DNA of 37,159 nucleotides from Pirellulales bacterium (GCA_020846145.1 JADLEL010000156.1:1-37159), one strand, 5' to 3'. Positions 23,215 to 31,845 are shown, numbered from the stretch's first letter. Translations and numbers: made by a program. The notes: generated from the sequence alone by a model not told the origin.

Positions 23215-24324
23215 TCATCTCACCTCCGCCATGAATCGCAAAAATCGGGCTTCGAGCATCCGCCAATCCTTGCCGAAAACCGCCGTGAAATCGGCGAGCC
23301 GCGCGGGCGAATCGCATTCCTCGAAGGGCGTCTTGCCCGCGGTCAAAGCAAGATACCGGGCATATTTTCGCGGCTCGGTTTCGATCAGGAAAAACGTCAG
23401 CGCCCACGCTTCGGCATAGCCCGCCGATGGATTCATTTGGAAAAATCGATCCGAGGCGACGAGCGCTTGCAGCACCTCGGGGCGATGATTCTTTTTCAGC
23501 AGGGCGTTGAATTCGCCGAGCCGGCCGCGATTCACCCGATCGGCCGCGTTCGCATAAGTTCCGGAATCATAAACCCCGCGGGCCTCGAACAAGGTGGCCA
23601 GCCCTTCGGCGACCCACACCGGCGGCCGCGCGTAGCGCGAATGCACCCCGGTGTTGAACGCCGTTTGATGCGTGGCTTCGTGAATGACGACCGCGGCGTT
23701 TTCCTGCCACCGTCTGGCGTCTCCGCCCATGTCGTAAATGGCGATGCGGTTCGTTTCCTGCGAATAATATCCCAGTACGCCGTTGGGGACGGGAGCGCCT
23801 TGGGAGGCGGAAAAACGCTGGAAATCGCGCTGATTTTTGCAAACGATGCCGACCAGCGGGAACGGCGGCGGCAGCGGCTGAAATCCGCGGACCGCGAAAT
23901 ACCGCGTGAAAGAGCGGTAAAGCTCCTCGAAGCGTTCGGCCCACTTGTCGCGCTGTCCGCGGGGATGCGCGATTAAATAATGGCCGGTCCCGCTGACTTC
24001 GAAATCGCCGCCCAACTCGCGCAGCAGTTCCGCGCGCAACTCGGAAGTCGAATAGCTGCGAAATTGGTCCGAAGTCTGCCGGAAATTCGCCGCCGCCTCA
24101 GGCTTGAATTCCCAAAGCCGGCCGTCGCGGGCGAGCAGATGCACCGCGTTCTCGTTCCACGAGAGCGGCGCGCCTTCCAACTTGCGGCCGGAGAGCGTCA
24201 GCTCGATCATGCCCATCGCGGGAAGGGCCTCGCCGGCGATGGCGGGCGCGCCGCAAAAACAAAAAAGCAGGAATTCAATCCGCAAATTCCAAATCGCGGA
24301 AAGGAGGTGGGGAAGGCGTTTCAT
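23215..24324 (-). CDS. DUF1570-type secreted putative zinc metallopeptidase
   Basis: A 369-residue protein with a signal peptide (IEFLLFCFCGAPAIAGEA). The central domain contains VVIHEATHQTAFN near residue 215, an HExxH zinc-binding motif (H-E-A-T-H), followed some 20 residues later by PPVWVAEGLATLFEARG, whose WxxEG Glu is a plausible third zinc ligand as in gluzincin peptidases. This arrangement is that of the DUF1570 proteins abundant in planctomycetes, whose substrates are not known. The N-terminal 90 residues (MIELTLSGRKLEGAPLSWNE) look like a separate small strand-rich domain. The ATG overlaps the stop codon of the small upstream ORF (ATGA), indicating coupled translation. Confidence 0.85.
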   Translation of the reverse strand: MKRLPHLLSAIWNLRIEFLLFCFCGAPAIAGEALPAMGMIELTLSGRKLEGAPLSWNENAVHLLARDGRLWEFKPEAAANFRQTSDQFRSYSTSELRAELLRELGGDFEVSGTGHYLIAHPRGQRDKWAERFEELYRSFTRYFAVRGFQPLPPPFPLVGIVCKNQRDFQRFSASQGAPVPNGVLGYYSQETNRIAIYDMGGDARRWQENAAVVIHEATHQTAFNTGVHSRYARPPVWVAEGLATLFEARGVYDSGTYANAADRVNRGRLGEFNALLKKNHRPEVLQALVASDRFFQMNPSAGYAEAWALTFFLIETEPRKYARYLALTAGKTPFEECDSPARLADFTAVFGKDWRMLEARFLRFMAEVR

Positions 24325-24581
24325 GGTGAATTTGGTTCCGGAGATTTGACGCGGTGGATGGCATAGCCTTTCATGCGGAAGCCCAAGGGGGCCAGGAGCT
24401 TCCGCAAGTCGGCTTTTGCCCGGCGCAGGGAGGCGCGGAGCTTATTACGGAGCCTGCGCAAGTATAGGTTTTCGCGACGACCGCGCTGCCAATTTTCCAA
24501 CAGCCGGCCCAACTGACCAGCGAGATGGGGATCGCTGCCGAGATAACGAGTACGGCAGCGTCCGTCTTGAAGAAAAGCCAC
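24321..24581 (-). CDS. Small basic protein of unknown function
   Basis: 86 residues from GTG 24581, very rich in Arg and Leu (RRLRNKLRASLRRAKADLRK), with QDGRCRTRYLGSDPHLAGQL at the front. I do not recognise it with confidence. The same frame stays open upstream into the end of the hydrolase gene and reads RGRRLGPCYRVAFLQDG, which looks like natural continuation of the domain, yet it contains no ATG, GTG or TTG before the stop codons. The gene may therefore be 5'-truncated or use an unusual start. Its TGA overlaps the ATG of the DUF1570 gene. A nucleic-acid-binding role is only suggested by charge. Confidence 0.45.
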   Translation of the reverse strand: MAFLQDGRCRTRYLGSDPHLAGQLGRLLENWQRGRRENLYLRRLRNKLRASLRRAKADLRKLLAPLGFRMKGYAIHRVKSPEPNSP

Positions 24582-24682
24582 CCGATAGCAGGGTCCGAGC
24601 CGTCTGCCGCGAAAGTATCTTCCGGAATCGTAAGGGAAAGGTTTCCAAGATGCCCGAAGCGAAAGGAAATCAAAACGGCCTG

Positions 24683-26044
24683 CTACTCGGTCGGTTCCCA
24701 GAAGCGGGGCAGGTAGCCGTATTTCGGATCGCGCTCTTCAACCGGCGCGTCGGTCAGTTTCCGGGTTACGGTCGATACGTAGCCGGAAATTCCCTGCGCG
24801 ATATCGGAGACCTCGATCAAGAAGCCGTCGGGGATTTTTCCGTGGATGCTGGTCTCGTAATAGTCGCCCCGGTTCCCCATGAGGTAATTGTACCACATTA
24901 CGTCGCGCCACTTCGGATTATCGCTGTAGCCGATCCACAGGTTGACGACCTTGACTTTGGCTCCACCCGAAACCTTCGCGCGAAAGAGCGTGCGATTGTC
25001 TTTTCGTTCCGTGGTTACGTCGGTGATTTTGCTGAGCGGACGGCCATCGAAGGTGTGGGCGACCCACATGAGAAAATCCATGTACTGAACCGGATGGTAG
25101 GAGCCATGCACGTAATTTGGGATCATCTCGACCGTGAGCGGGCGCCGCAATTGCCTCTCCATCAAGGCCACGTTGAACATCTTGTAACCGCCTTCGTTGG
25201 TTACGCCAAGATAGAAGACGGGCACATGGACCTGCTCCTGAAAGAACGGATAGTAAAACGAGAGGTTCGGATTGATCTGGTCGGGGGTGTAAACGCCTTC
25301 ATTGCCCATGATGACGGCCGAGGCGACGCGGTCATCCATCGCCGCGGCGACCGGCGCGCTGCGTCCGCGCTTCGAGTGTCCTCCCAAGACCGCCTTGACG
25401 GCATCGAGACCGAGGAACTCCTGAAAGGCGTTCATGGCCTGGATGTAAACGACCGCCAATTGGCAGTTCATGTTGTAGTATCCTTTGCCGGTCTCCTTGC
25501 GAAGTTGCCCCAGGATGCCGATTTCGCCTTCGAGGCCCGTGCCATCCTCGTATTCGCCGGGATTGCCGAGGACCATGGTGGGATAGCCGGTGCGGGCGGC
25601 GATCGGTTCGCCGTAGTTGGCAACCTCGTGCTCTTGGACCGCGCCGGTGCCGCCGCCGAAAATGACCACCTTGCTCTTGCGCGGGGGCGTCGCGTTTCGC
25701 GAGTTGTCGGCGGGCATGAGTATGACGCAGGGATGCCTCCATTTCTTGCCGCCGATCTTTTGGCTAAAGAAATGAGCTTTTACCTTGCGGAGTTTCAGGT
25801 CCGGATCGGTATCGCCGGCGACGATTTCGTCCGACTCGATTTTGAATTCGCGCGGGACCACGTGCTCCTTTTCCAGAATCGGCCAAATCTCGCGGGGTTT
25901 CGGCAGGCTCTTCGCCGCTTCGCTGAAATCGGTCAGGTTCTTCTCGGCCGCGGGCGGTTCGGCCGATACGGCTTTCGATACGACCAGAGAGCAGAGCATG
26001 AAAATGAAAACAAGCGAGGCATATCCAAAAGTATCGCGAATCAT
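24683..26044 (-). CDS. Secreted alpha/beta hydrolase, PhoPQ-activated (PqaA)-like
   Basis: A 453-residue exported protein. The start at 26044 (MIRDTFGYASLVFIFMLCSL) has AAAAGGAG upstream and gives a signal peptide ending AVSAEP. The core has the alpha/beta-hydrolase nucleophile elbow GGHSKRGRSAPVAAAMDDRV (near 225), of the G-x-S-K-R-G type found in PhoPQ-activated pathogenicity-related proteins, and later a probable His in YVHGSYHPVQY. The C-terminal ~100 residues (LFRAKVSGGAKVKVVNLWIG) look like the beta-sandwich of that family. The substrate is unknown; an esterase is likely (inference). The gene lies between PutA and the small basic ORF. A GTTCCC-type hairpin repeat sits immediately upstream of its ribosome site. 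Confidence 0.75.
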   Translation of the reverse strand: MIRDTFGYASLVFIFMLCSLVVSKAVSAEPPAAEKNLTDFSEAAKSLPKPREIWPILEKEHVVPREFKIESDEIVAGDTDPDLKLRKVKAHFFSQKIGGKKWRHPCVILMPADNSRNATPPRKSKVVIFGGGTGAVQEHEVANYGEPIAARTGYPTMVLGNPGEYEDGTGLEGEIGILGQLRKETGKGYYNMNCQLAVVYIQAMNAFQEFLGLDAVKAVLGGHSKRGRSAPVAAAMDDRVASAVIMGNEGVYTPDQINPNLSFYYPFFQEQVHVPVFYLGVTNEGGYKMFNVALMERQLRRPLTVEMIPNYVHGSYHPVQYMDFLMWVAHTFDGRPLSKITDVTTERKDNRTLFRAKVSGGAKVKVVNLWIGYSDNPKWRDVMWYNYLMGNRGDYYETSIHGKIPDGFLIEVSDIAQGISGYVSTVTRKLTDAPVEERDPKYGYLPRFWEPTE

Positions 26045-26061
26045 GGCAGAAACTCCTTTTG

Positions 26062-26114
26062 GCGAGGCGGAGCCTCGCGGACAGTGCGTTCCCAGGCGGG
26101 AGCCTGAGAACGAG
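26062..26114 (+). repeat. Double-hairpin GTTCCC repeat, core copy 3
   Basis: GCGAGGCGGAGCCTCGC followed by GTTCCCAGGCGGGAGCCTGA and GAAC. It matches the core of the 8321-8472 and 14418-14568 repeats. It lies between putA and the hydrolase gene, just upstream of the hydrolase ribosome site. Confidence 0.8.
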
Positions 26115-26156
26115 TGATCGCACAAGGCCGATGGCGACGTTTACGGTTTGAGTAAG

Positions 26157-29100
26157 TTATTCTTCCAAGCCCGGGGCGAAGCCGCGGCGCATGGTGTTTT
26201 CGGCGGAACAGCGGGGATCGACGAAATGGAGCAGGTAATCGGCCCCGCCGGCCTTGGTTCCGCCGCCGGAAAGCCCAAAGCCGCCGAACGGCTGCCGGCC
26301 GACCAGCGCGCCGGTGCAACCGCGGTTGAGATACAAATTTCCGACGCGGAATTCCTTCAGGGCGGCCTCCAAATGCGAGGGTTTCCGGCTGAAGACGCCG
26401 CCGGTCAGCTTGTAGGCCGTGGCGTTGGCCAAATCGAGCGCCTCCACGAACGACTTCACCCGCATGACCGAAAGCACCGGCCCGAAAATCTCCTCGTTCG
26501 CCAAGCGGTGATGGGGCAGAATGGCGGAGATAATGTGCGGCCCGACGTACGGCTTGCCGACTTTTTCGGCCAAACCGGCGGGCACTTCGCAGGCGAGTTC
26601 GAGGCGGCCTTCGCTCTTGCCGATTTCGATGTATTCGCGGATTTTGGCGGCCGCTTTCTCGTCAATCACGGGACCGAAATCGGTGCCCGGTTCGGCCGGA
26701 TCGCCGATCGCGAGCGTTCGCGTCGATTCGACGAGGCGTTTGAGAAATTGGTCGTGAACGCTTTCCAAGACGATGGCCCGGCTGCACGCCGAGCATTTCT
26801 GCCCGCAATAGCCGAAGGCCGATTGCCGGACGCCGAGGACGGCCTCATCGAGATCGGCCGATTCATCGACGATGACGGCGTTTTTTCCGCCCATCTCGCA
26901 AACGACCTTCTTGACGAAGTTTTGTCCATCGGGCGTTTCGGCGGCGGCGCGAAGAATGCTCAATCCCACTTCCTTCGAGCCGGTGAAGGCGATCATCGTT
27001 ACCCGCGGATCGCGGACGAGCACGTCGCCGACCGCGCGTCCCTCGCCGGGGACGAAATGCAGCACATCGCGGGGCACGCCCGCCGCCCAGAGCGCGTCGC
27101 ATAAGGCCTGCGCCACGCCGCGGGTTTGCGTGGAAGGCTTGACGACCGCCGTGTTGCCCACCGCCAGCGCCGCCACGGTCATGCCGCAGCAAATCGCCAG
27201 CGGGAAATTCCAAGGACTGATGACCGAGACCACGCCCTTGGGCTGATACCACTGCAAATTCAACTCGCCCACGTATTTTCCCAGCCGCTGCGGCAGGAAC
27301 AACCGCACCGCCTCGCGGGCGTAATATTCGCAGAAGTCGATGGCTTCGCAGGTGTCGGCATCGGCCTCGCGCCACGGTTTGCCCGCCTCGCGGATCATGA
27401 TCGCCGAAAGCCCGTCGCGGCGGTCGCGCATCAACGTCGCCGCCTTGAGAATGACGGCCGACCGCTTGAGCGGATCCAGATCGCGCCAGGCGGGAAATGC
27501 CTGATGAGCCTTGTCGATGGCGTCCCGGGCTTGGATCGCCGTGGCGGCCTGGGAGATGACGGGCACTTTTGTCGAGGCGACTGACCGCGCATAAGCTTCC
27601 CGCTGGTCGGCCTGCGAAAAATCGCGAAATGGCTCGTTGATCATCGGCAGTCCGTCGCCGAAGCCCTCGACGGCGGACGTGAGCGCGTGATGGAGGGCGG
27701 GAGCAAGCGAGCCGCCGGGTTCATCCCGGCGCATGGCGGAATCAGATTGCGAATCGATGCGGCGGGATAAACCCGCCGGCTCGCTCTTTGGATGTGGCTC
27801 GACTCCGCCGTGGGGCGAGGCCAGCAGCGCTTCGTCGGGATCTTCGTCGGAAAAACTCGCCCGCAGCCACGATTGATTCGACGTATTCTCCAGCAACCGC
27901 CGCACGTAATACGCCATGCCGGGGATCATCTGTCCGACGGGCACGTACTCGCGAATCCGCAGACCGCGATGGGCCAGCGCGGCGCGAAGCTGATCGCCCA
28001 TGCCCGACAGCTTTTGCGTTTCGAGCGCGGATTCCGGCAAGCCGTGTTTTTCCAGCAAGGCGAGCGTATAGGCGATGGAACGGATGTTGTGCGAGCCGAG
28101 CGCGAGTTTCACGCCGCCCTGACCGGCCGCCCGCGGCATCGCCGAGACGAACCGCTCGGCCATCCGCTCGAAGCAGGCGTCGGTTTCGCGTTTCGCGGGC
28201 CAGACCGGCGCGGGCCAGCCCATCCGCTCGGCGTTGATCACCTCGTAATCCCAATACGCGCCCTTGATGAGCCGCACCGTTACCTGCCGCCCGCTCTTCC
28301 GCGCCCAGGCGATGATCCGCGCGGCGTCCTCGTCGCCGCTCTTCAAATACGACTGCATGGCCAGTCCGGCGGGAAAATCGATCTCCTCGCAGCAGCGTTC
28401 GAAGAGCGCGAGCGTGAGGTCCTTGAGGGCGAATTGCTCGATGTCGAAATTGATGAGTACGTTGTTTTTCGCCGCCGCTTGCAGGATCGGCCGCAAGGCG
28501 TCCGCGAGTGCATCGAGCGAACCCTCGAAATCGATCGCATCGGTCCGCGCGCAGAGCGAACTGATCTTGATCGAAACGTTGGTCCGCGGGATCGGCCCCA
28601 GATAATCGCTTTCCAGAACCGCATTCGCGGGCCAGCCGGCCGCCTCGCCGGGCAGGGTTTCGATCAGATCGAGATACCTTTTTTGATAGGCCGCGGCCTC
28701 CTCGTTGCTCACGCAGGCTTCGCCCAGCAGATCGACGCTAAAGGCCACGCCCTCGCTCCACAGTTTTTTCAAGGTGGGCAGGGCGGACGACGCATCCACC
28801 CCGGCGATGAAATTGCCCGCCATCGTCGTGATGCTCTTCGAAATGGTCTTGGTCATTATCCCCTTGGCCAAGCCGCCGGCTTTCAGTCCCAAATCCATTC
28901 CCGGCGGCAGCGTAACGCCCGGCTGCGTGAGGTAATCGACCAGATAATCGTGTACCAAATCGGGCGTGCCGAGCATGGGGAAGACATCGATGAAGCGGAA
29001 CAACTGCACCTTGAAGGCCGGGTCTTTCATCGACCAGTTCATGAGTTGATCGGACCAAAAGCGGGTGGAGAAAATGCTCCCGCGATGCGCCCGGGCGGGC

Positions 29101-29219
29101 GCCAGCAACTCCTTGCCGATCTCGATCGCCCGGCGTTCCACCTCCGACGACGGCGGCATGACCGGGGGTAGCGTGGTTTTCATCGCCGTTTGTTTTTTTC
29201 CCAGCCCGAAAATCGCCAT
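26157..29219 (-). CDS. putA: Bifunctional proline dehydrogenase / L-glutamate-gamma-semialdehyde dehydrogenase
   Basis: Oxidises proline to glutamate in two steps. From ATG 29219 (MAIFGLGKKQTAMKTTLPPV, with AAAGG upstream) it has 1020 residues, the size of a PutA without the N-terminal DNA-binding domain. The FAD-linked proline dehydrogenase barrel occupies about 70-440 (NNVLINFDIEQFAL, VTVRLIKGAYWDYE, GSHNIRSIAYTLA, REYVPVGQMIPGMAYYVRRLLEN, where the late Arg residues bind proline). The aldehyde dehydrogenase occupies about 530-1010 (VVSVISPWNFPLAICCG, AFTGSKEVG, Glu in VVCEMGGKNAV, catalytic Cys in GQKCSACSRA, EIFGPVLSV). The linker contains an in-frame palindromic insertion of about 28 residues (478-505). 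Because the RHH domain is missing, regulation is not autogenous. Confidence 0.95.
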   Translation of the reverse strand: MAIFGLGKKQTAMKTTLPPVMPPSSEVERRAIEIGKELLAPARAHRGSIFSTRFWSDQLMNWSMKDPAFKVQLFRFIDVFPMLGTPDLVHDYLVDYLTQPGVTLPPGMDLGLKAGGLAKGIMTKTISKSITTMAGNFIAGVDASSALPTLKKLWSEGVAFSVDLLGEACVSNEEAAAYQKRYLDLIETLPGEAAGWPANAVLESDYLGPIPRTNVSIKISSLCARTDAIDFEGSLDALADALRPILQAAAKNNVLINFDIEQFALKDLTLALFERCCEEIDFPAGLAMQSYLKSGDEDAARIIAWARKSGRQVTVRLIKGAYWDYEVINAERMGWPAPVWPAKRETDACFERMAERFVSAMPRAAGQGGVKLALGSHNIRSIAYTLALLEKHGLPESALETQKLSGMGDQLRAALAHRGLRIREYVPVGQMIPGMAYYVRRLLENTSNQSWLRASFSDEDPDEALLASPHGGVEPHPKSEPAGLSRRIDSQSDSAMRRDEPGGSLAPALHHALTSAVEGFGDGLPMINEPFRDFSQADQREAYARSVASTKVPVISQAATAIQARDAIDKAHQAFPAWRDLDPLKRSAVILKAATLMRDRRDGLSAIMIREAGKPWREADADTCEAIDFCEYYAREAVRLFLPQRLGKYVGELNLQWYQPKGVVSVISPWNFPLAICCGMTVAALAVGNTAVVKPSTQTRGVAQALCDALWAAGVPRDVLHFVPGEGRAVGDVLVRDPRVTMIAFTGSKEVGLSILRAAAETPDGQNFVKKVVCEMGGKNAVIVDESADLDEAVLGVRQSAFGYCGQKCSACSRAIVLESVHDQFLKRLVESTRTLAIGDPAEPGTDFGPVIDEKAAAKIREYIEIGKSEGRLELACEVPAGLAEKVGKPYVGPHIISAILPHHRLANEEIFGPVLSVMRVKSFVEALDLANATAYKLTGGVFSRKPSHLEAALKEFRVGNLYLNRGCTGALVGRQPFGGFGLSGGGTKAGGADYLLHFVDPRCSAENTMRRGFAPGLEE
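27705..27786. repeat. 82-bp palindromic element inserted in frame in putA
   Basis: The left arm at 27705-27734 begins AAGCGAGCCGCCGGGTTCAT. The right arm at 27757-27786 is its inverse, ending AAACCCGCCGGCTCGCTC. The 30-bp arms differ at 5 positions and the loop is 22 bases. It contributes about 28 codons (SEPAGLSRRIDSQSDS...) with no stop in the putA frame. It has the look of a dispersed intergenic repeat; no second copy occurs in this window. Confidence 0.8.
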
Positions 29220-29433
29220 GATATTTAACCTTTGATGGAGCCAACGAACAGGCGGGGCCGAGGACGGCCCGGCTCGCCTTTGGTTTGATAGAAGCACAGC
29301 CGATCCGGATAAAAACCCCTTTATAATTCTTTCGAATCGCATTGCCTAGCGTCGAGAAACCGATCTTGCCCGGAATCCGAAAAATAGCAATGTTAGGGGG
29401 AATCCATTCTGCCCGCGGGAAGTTAGACTTCCA

Positions 29434-29629
29434 GTAAGCGTTCACGCCCCGGTCGGGGACTGGTCCATTTTTCGGCGTGAAAACGTATTTTGTGGATAAA
29501 CGGCAGGCCGAAAACATGGACCTGTCCCCTTCCCGCGGCGCGAGGGGGACAGTCCCATTTTCGCGGCGACTTAGAGCACCATGATCTTTTGCGCCGCGAA
29601 AATCGGGACAGTCCCCCGTGAACGGTTAC
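29434..29629 (+). repeat. REPIN/MITE-like palindromic element, copy C (complete, 196 bp)
   Basis: The only complete copy. It has terminal inverted repeats GTAAGCGTTCAC and GTGAACGGTTAC (one mismatch). Inside are two tandem long hairpins. The left one, 29455-29529, pairs GGGGACTGGTCCATTTTTCG with CGAAAACATGGACCTGTCCC. The right one, 29544-29617, pairs GGGGACAGTCCCATTTTCGC with GCGAAAATCGGGACAGTCCC. It lies between putA and a membrane protein gene. Confidence 0.9.
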
Positions 29630-29709
29630 GACTTCCAAGCGATGCCGCTTTTGCGCTTCGCGAAAAACGACCCATTTCCGAAAGACTCCCTTTCCGCTAG
29701 AATCGAACC

Positions 29710-30204
29710 ATGCAATTTTCAGAGCAGGACGACGATCGGCACGCGGAGGACGACGCGCCGGAACCGACCGGCTTTCGGTTCCAGTTCGGCATCTCCACGT
29801 TGCTCTACATCATGACGGGTCTGGCGGTCCTTTGCGGCTTCATTTCCTGGTTGGGATTGCTGCCGATTCTGCTGGTGATCTCCCTTGCCGGCGGCACTTT
29901 TCTGGGATTGCTCTTATGCAATTACTGGGACTTGGGTTTCGCGTTCGAGGATCTGCGCTGGGATGTCGCCAAGTGTTTCATTATCGCCGGAATAACCATC
30001 CTCCCCGGCGCGATCTTGGTCTTATGCCGATTCGAGTATTTCCCCACCCGATCTTGTGTCATTTTAAGCGGTTTGGCCTATTTTTTCAGCTTAAAAATGG
30101 CTTGGCTGGATATGGAGAATCCGGAAATCCTCATCGCATTTTTGGCCGCCGTGATCGTAATGGCCTTGACCGTTGTCGCGTTCTCGCCTCTTTTAAGGGC
30201 ATGA
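29710..30204 (+). CDS. Small multi-pass membrane protein
   Basis: A 164-residue protein. The first 25 residues are acidic (SEQDDDRHAEDDAPE). RFQFGISTLLYIMTGLAVLC then opens the first membrane helix; 'QF(S/G)I-TLL---T-LAV' is a very common phrase at the start of planctomycete membrane proteins. About four to five hydrophobic helices follow (WLGLLPILLVISLAGGTFLG, CFIIAGITILPGAILVLC, VILSGLAYFFSL, ILIAFLAAVIVMALTVVAF). No catalytic motif is visible and I do not know a function. The ATG lies 80 bases after REPIN-like copy C. A short palindromic element begins 5 bases after its stop codon. Confidence 0.7.
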   Translation: MQFSEQDDDRHAEDDAPEPTGFRFQFGISTLLYIMTGLAVLCGFISWLGLLPILLVISLAGGTFLGLLLCNYWDLGFAFEDLRWDVAKCFIIAGITILPGAILVLCRFEYFPTRSCVILSGLAYFFSLKMAWLDMENPEILIAFLAAVIVMALTVVAFSPLLRA

Positions 30205-30209
30205 CCTGG

Positions 30210-30287
30210 ATTATTCATAAACATCGTAGATGCGGCATCCTGCCGCATTTTGGGAAAAAGCGGCAAAAAAGCCGCTTCCACAAATCG
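30210..30287 (+). repeat. TTATTCATAAA MITE-like element, truncated copy
   Basis: Begins ATTATTCATAAA and contains ATGCGGCATCCTGCCGCAT and AAGCGGCAAAAAAGCCGCTT hairpins. It is the inverted counterpart of 36160-36250 but lacks the far terminal repeat. It ends 16 bases before the lipoprotein ATG, just ahead of its ribosome site. Confidence 0.85.
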
Positions 30288-30303
30288 TCCACTAAGGAGC
30301 AAA

Positions 30304-30753
30304 ATGATGCGAAAAACCTGTTTGATTCTGATGGTTCTCTTCTCGTTCAGCATGGCCGGTTGCGGCAATTCGACTTCGCAACGCCTGATCGGCAAATGGA
30401 AATTCGATGCGGCAAAGGCCGCCGGTAAATTGATCGGAGAAGACAAAGACGGCAAAGCGGCCGCGGCGCTGGGAATGATGCAAGCGATGGGCATGAAAAT
30501 GGAAATGGTCATCGAATTCAAAGCCGATAAAACGGCCAACGTAACCACCACCGGCTTGCCCTCCCCCTTCTCCGGCGTGGTTTCCTGGAAAGTTACCGAG
30601 GCGCAAGGCGACAAACTGACCATCGAAATCACCAATCCCAAGGAAAATAAAACCAGCAAAGTTCAAATCACCTTTACCGACAACGATCATCTTCAATTCA
30701 GCCCGCCCGATGCGAATGCCAAATCGATGGAATTCGAGCGGGTTAAGCAGTAG
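30304..30753 (+). CDS. Small lipoprotein, lipocalin-like fold possible
   Basis: 149 residues from ATG 30304, seven bases after AAGGAG. The signal peptide MMRKTCLILMVLFSFSMAGC ends in a lipobox-like SMAGC, so the protein is probably a membrane-anchored lipoprotein with Cys20 at the mature N-terminus. The mature part starts with RLIGKWKFD, the G-x-W phrase of lipocalin-like small beta barrels, and continues as strands (MVIEFKADKTANVTTTG, VSWKVTEAQGDKLTIEIT, VQITFTDNDHLQF). Planctomycetes carry many such small lipoproteins of unknown role. The ribosome site lies directly behind a MITE-like repeat. An ATCGGC GAAA GCCGAT hairpin, a possible terminator, follows the stop codon at 30759-30774. Confidence 0.8.
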   Translation: MMRKTCLILMVLFSFSMAGCGNSTSQRLIGKWKFDAAKAAGKLIGEDKDGKAAAALGMMQAMGMKMEMVIEFKADKTANVTTTGLPSPFSGVVSWKVTEAQGDKLTIEITNPKENKTSKVQITFTDNDHLQFSPPDANAKSMEFERVKQ

Positions 30754-30862
30754 TAATGATCGGCGAAAGCCGATATGCCGTTTGCTTATAACCATTCCAG
30801 GGTAGGATGGGTTTCCAACCTGTCGAAAGCATTGCCGACGGATTGGAAACCTGTCCTTCATC

Positions 30863-31735
30863 ATGCACCAGCGCATCCCCAACTTGATCGAACAAGCCTT
30901 GGCGGCGCTGCGCAACGAGGAATACGCCCGGGCGGTGGCGATTGCCGATCAACTCGCGGTCGATCTGCCGGAAAATCCGCTGGTTCGGTCGATTCGCGCC
31001 CAGGGCTTGCTCTACGGCGATAATCCCGAATCCGCCTTGGACGAAGCGCGCAAGGCGGTGGATCTCGATCCGATCAACGCCCACTCCCAAATTTTGTTGG
31101 CTTATGCCGCCTGGCGTTGCGAGCGGCCGACGCTGGCTCAATCGGCGTTCGAGGCGGCGGTGCGGTTTTCCGACCGCGAACCGTTCTTCCTGGCCGAGTA
31201 CGCTTGGTTTCTGGCCAACCGGCGCACTCCGAAGGCGGCCGAAAACGCCGCTCGAAACGCCCTTGAGGCGAACGAGTCGTCGTCCACCGCTTGGGCCGCG
31301 CTCGGTTTGGCGCAATTCCGCATGCACCGCCAAGCGGAGGCCGAAACCAGCCTCCGCCGCGCGCTGGCGCTCAATCCCGAGGATATTTACGCCCAATCGG
31401 CAATGGTCGCGCTCTTAAACGAGCAAGGCCAAGGCGAACGCGCCCAGGAACTGGCCGGCGCGCTTGCCGAACATACCGGCGCGGAGGATTTGGCCGACTC
31501 CCTGCGCGAAGAAGCCAAACGCCGCAAATTGGCCGCGATGCTCCTGGAGCGGAACATCGATCTCGAAGCACCGCCTCCAGAAACTATCAAACGATATTGG
31601 CCCGCCATTCTTTCCGCTGCAGTTTTCCTCGGCGCCGTCCTCTATTTCCTCAGCCCCGACCGTCCCCTGCTCGCCCTGATGTCCGTCCTCGTGCCGCTGC
31701 TGATGATTTGGCTGTTGGGTTGGATTTGGAGATAG
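30863..31735 (+). CDS. TPR protein with C-terminal membrane anchor
   Basis: A 290-residue protein. Residues 1-210 are tetratricopeptide repeats of 34 residues, for example LIEQALAALRNEEYARAVAI, NPESALDEARKAVDLDP, TAWAALGLAQFRMHRQAEAE and TSLRRALALNPEDIYAQSAM. A charged helix follows (DSLREEAKRRKLAAMLLERN), then two hydrophobic segments at the C-terminus (YWPAILSAAVFLGAVLYFL and LLALMSVLVPLLMIWLLGWI). The tail anchor places the TPR scaffold probably on the cytoplasmic side. TPR domains bind partner proteins; no partner is indicated by the neighbours. An inverted pair GGTTTCCAA...TTGGAAACC lies in the leader at about 30809-30852. Confidence 0.85.
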   Translation: MHQRIPNLIEQALAALRNEEYARAVAIADQLAVDLPENPLVRSIRAQGLLYGDNPESALDEARKAVDLDPINAHSQILLAYAAWRCERPTLAQSAFEAAVRFSDREPFFLAEYAWFLANRRTPKAAENAARNALEANESSSTAWAALGLAQFRMHRQAEAETSLRRALALNPEDIYAQSAMVALLNEQGQGERAQELAGALAEHTGAEDLADSLREEAKRRKLAAMLLERNIDLEAPPPETIKRYWPAILSAAVFLGAVLYFLSPDRPLLALMSVLVPLLMIWLLGWIWR

Positions 31736-31845
31736 AAGTTCGAACCTTGACGGTAGAGTCCTGAATTACGAAATGCCCGGTGGGATTTCGTCAAAGTTCT
31801 CATCCACCTCTCAACGCGCTTTGAAAAACCATTATAATCGGGTGC

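Noticed and set aside
24416..26107. 563-codon plus-strand open frame opposite the alpha/beta hydrolase gene
   Set aside because: It is antisense to a gene with a signal peptide, a GHSKRG elbow and a good ribosome site. The plus-strand translation has no recognisable domain and reflects high G+C codon use.
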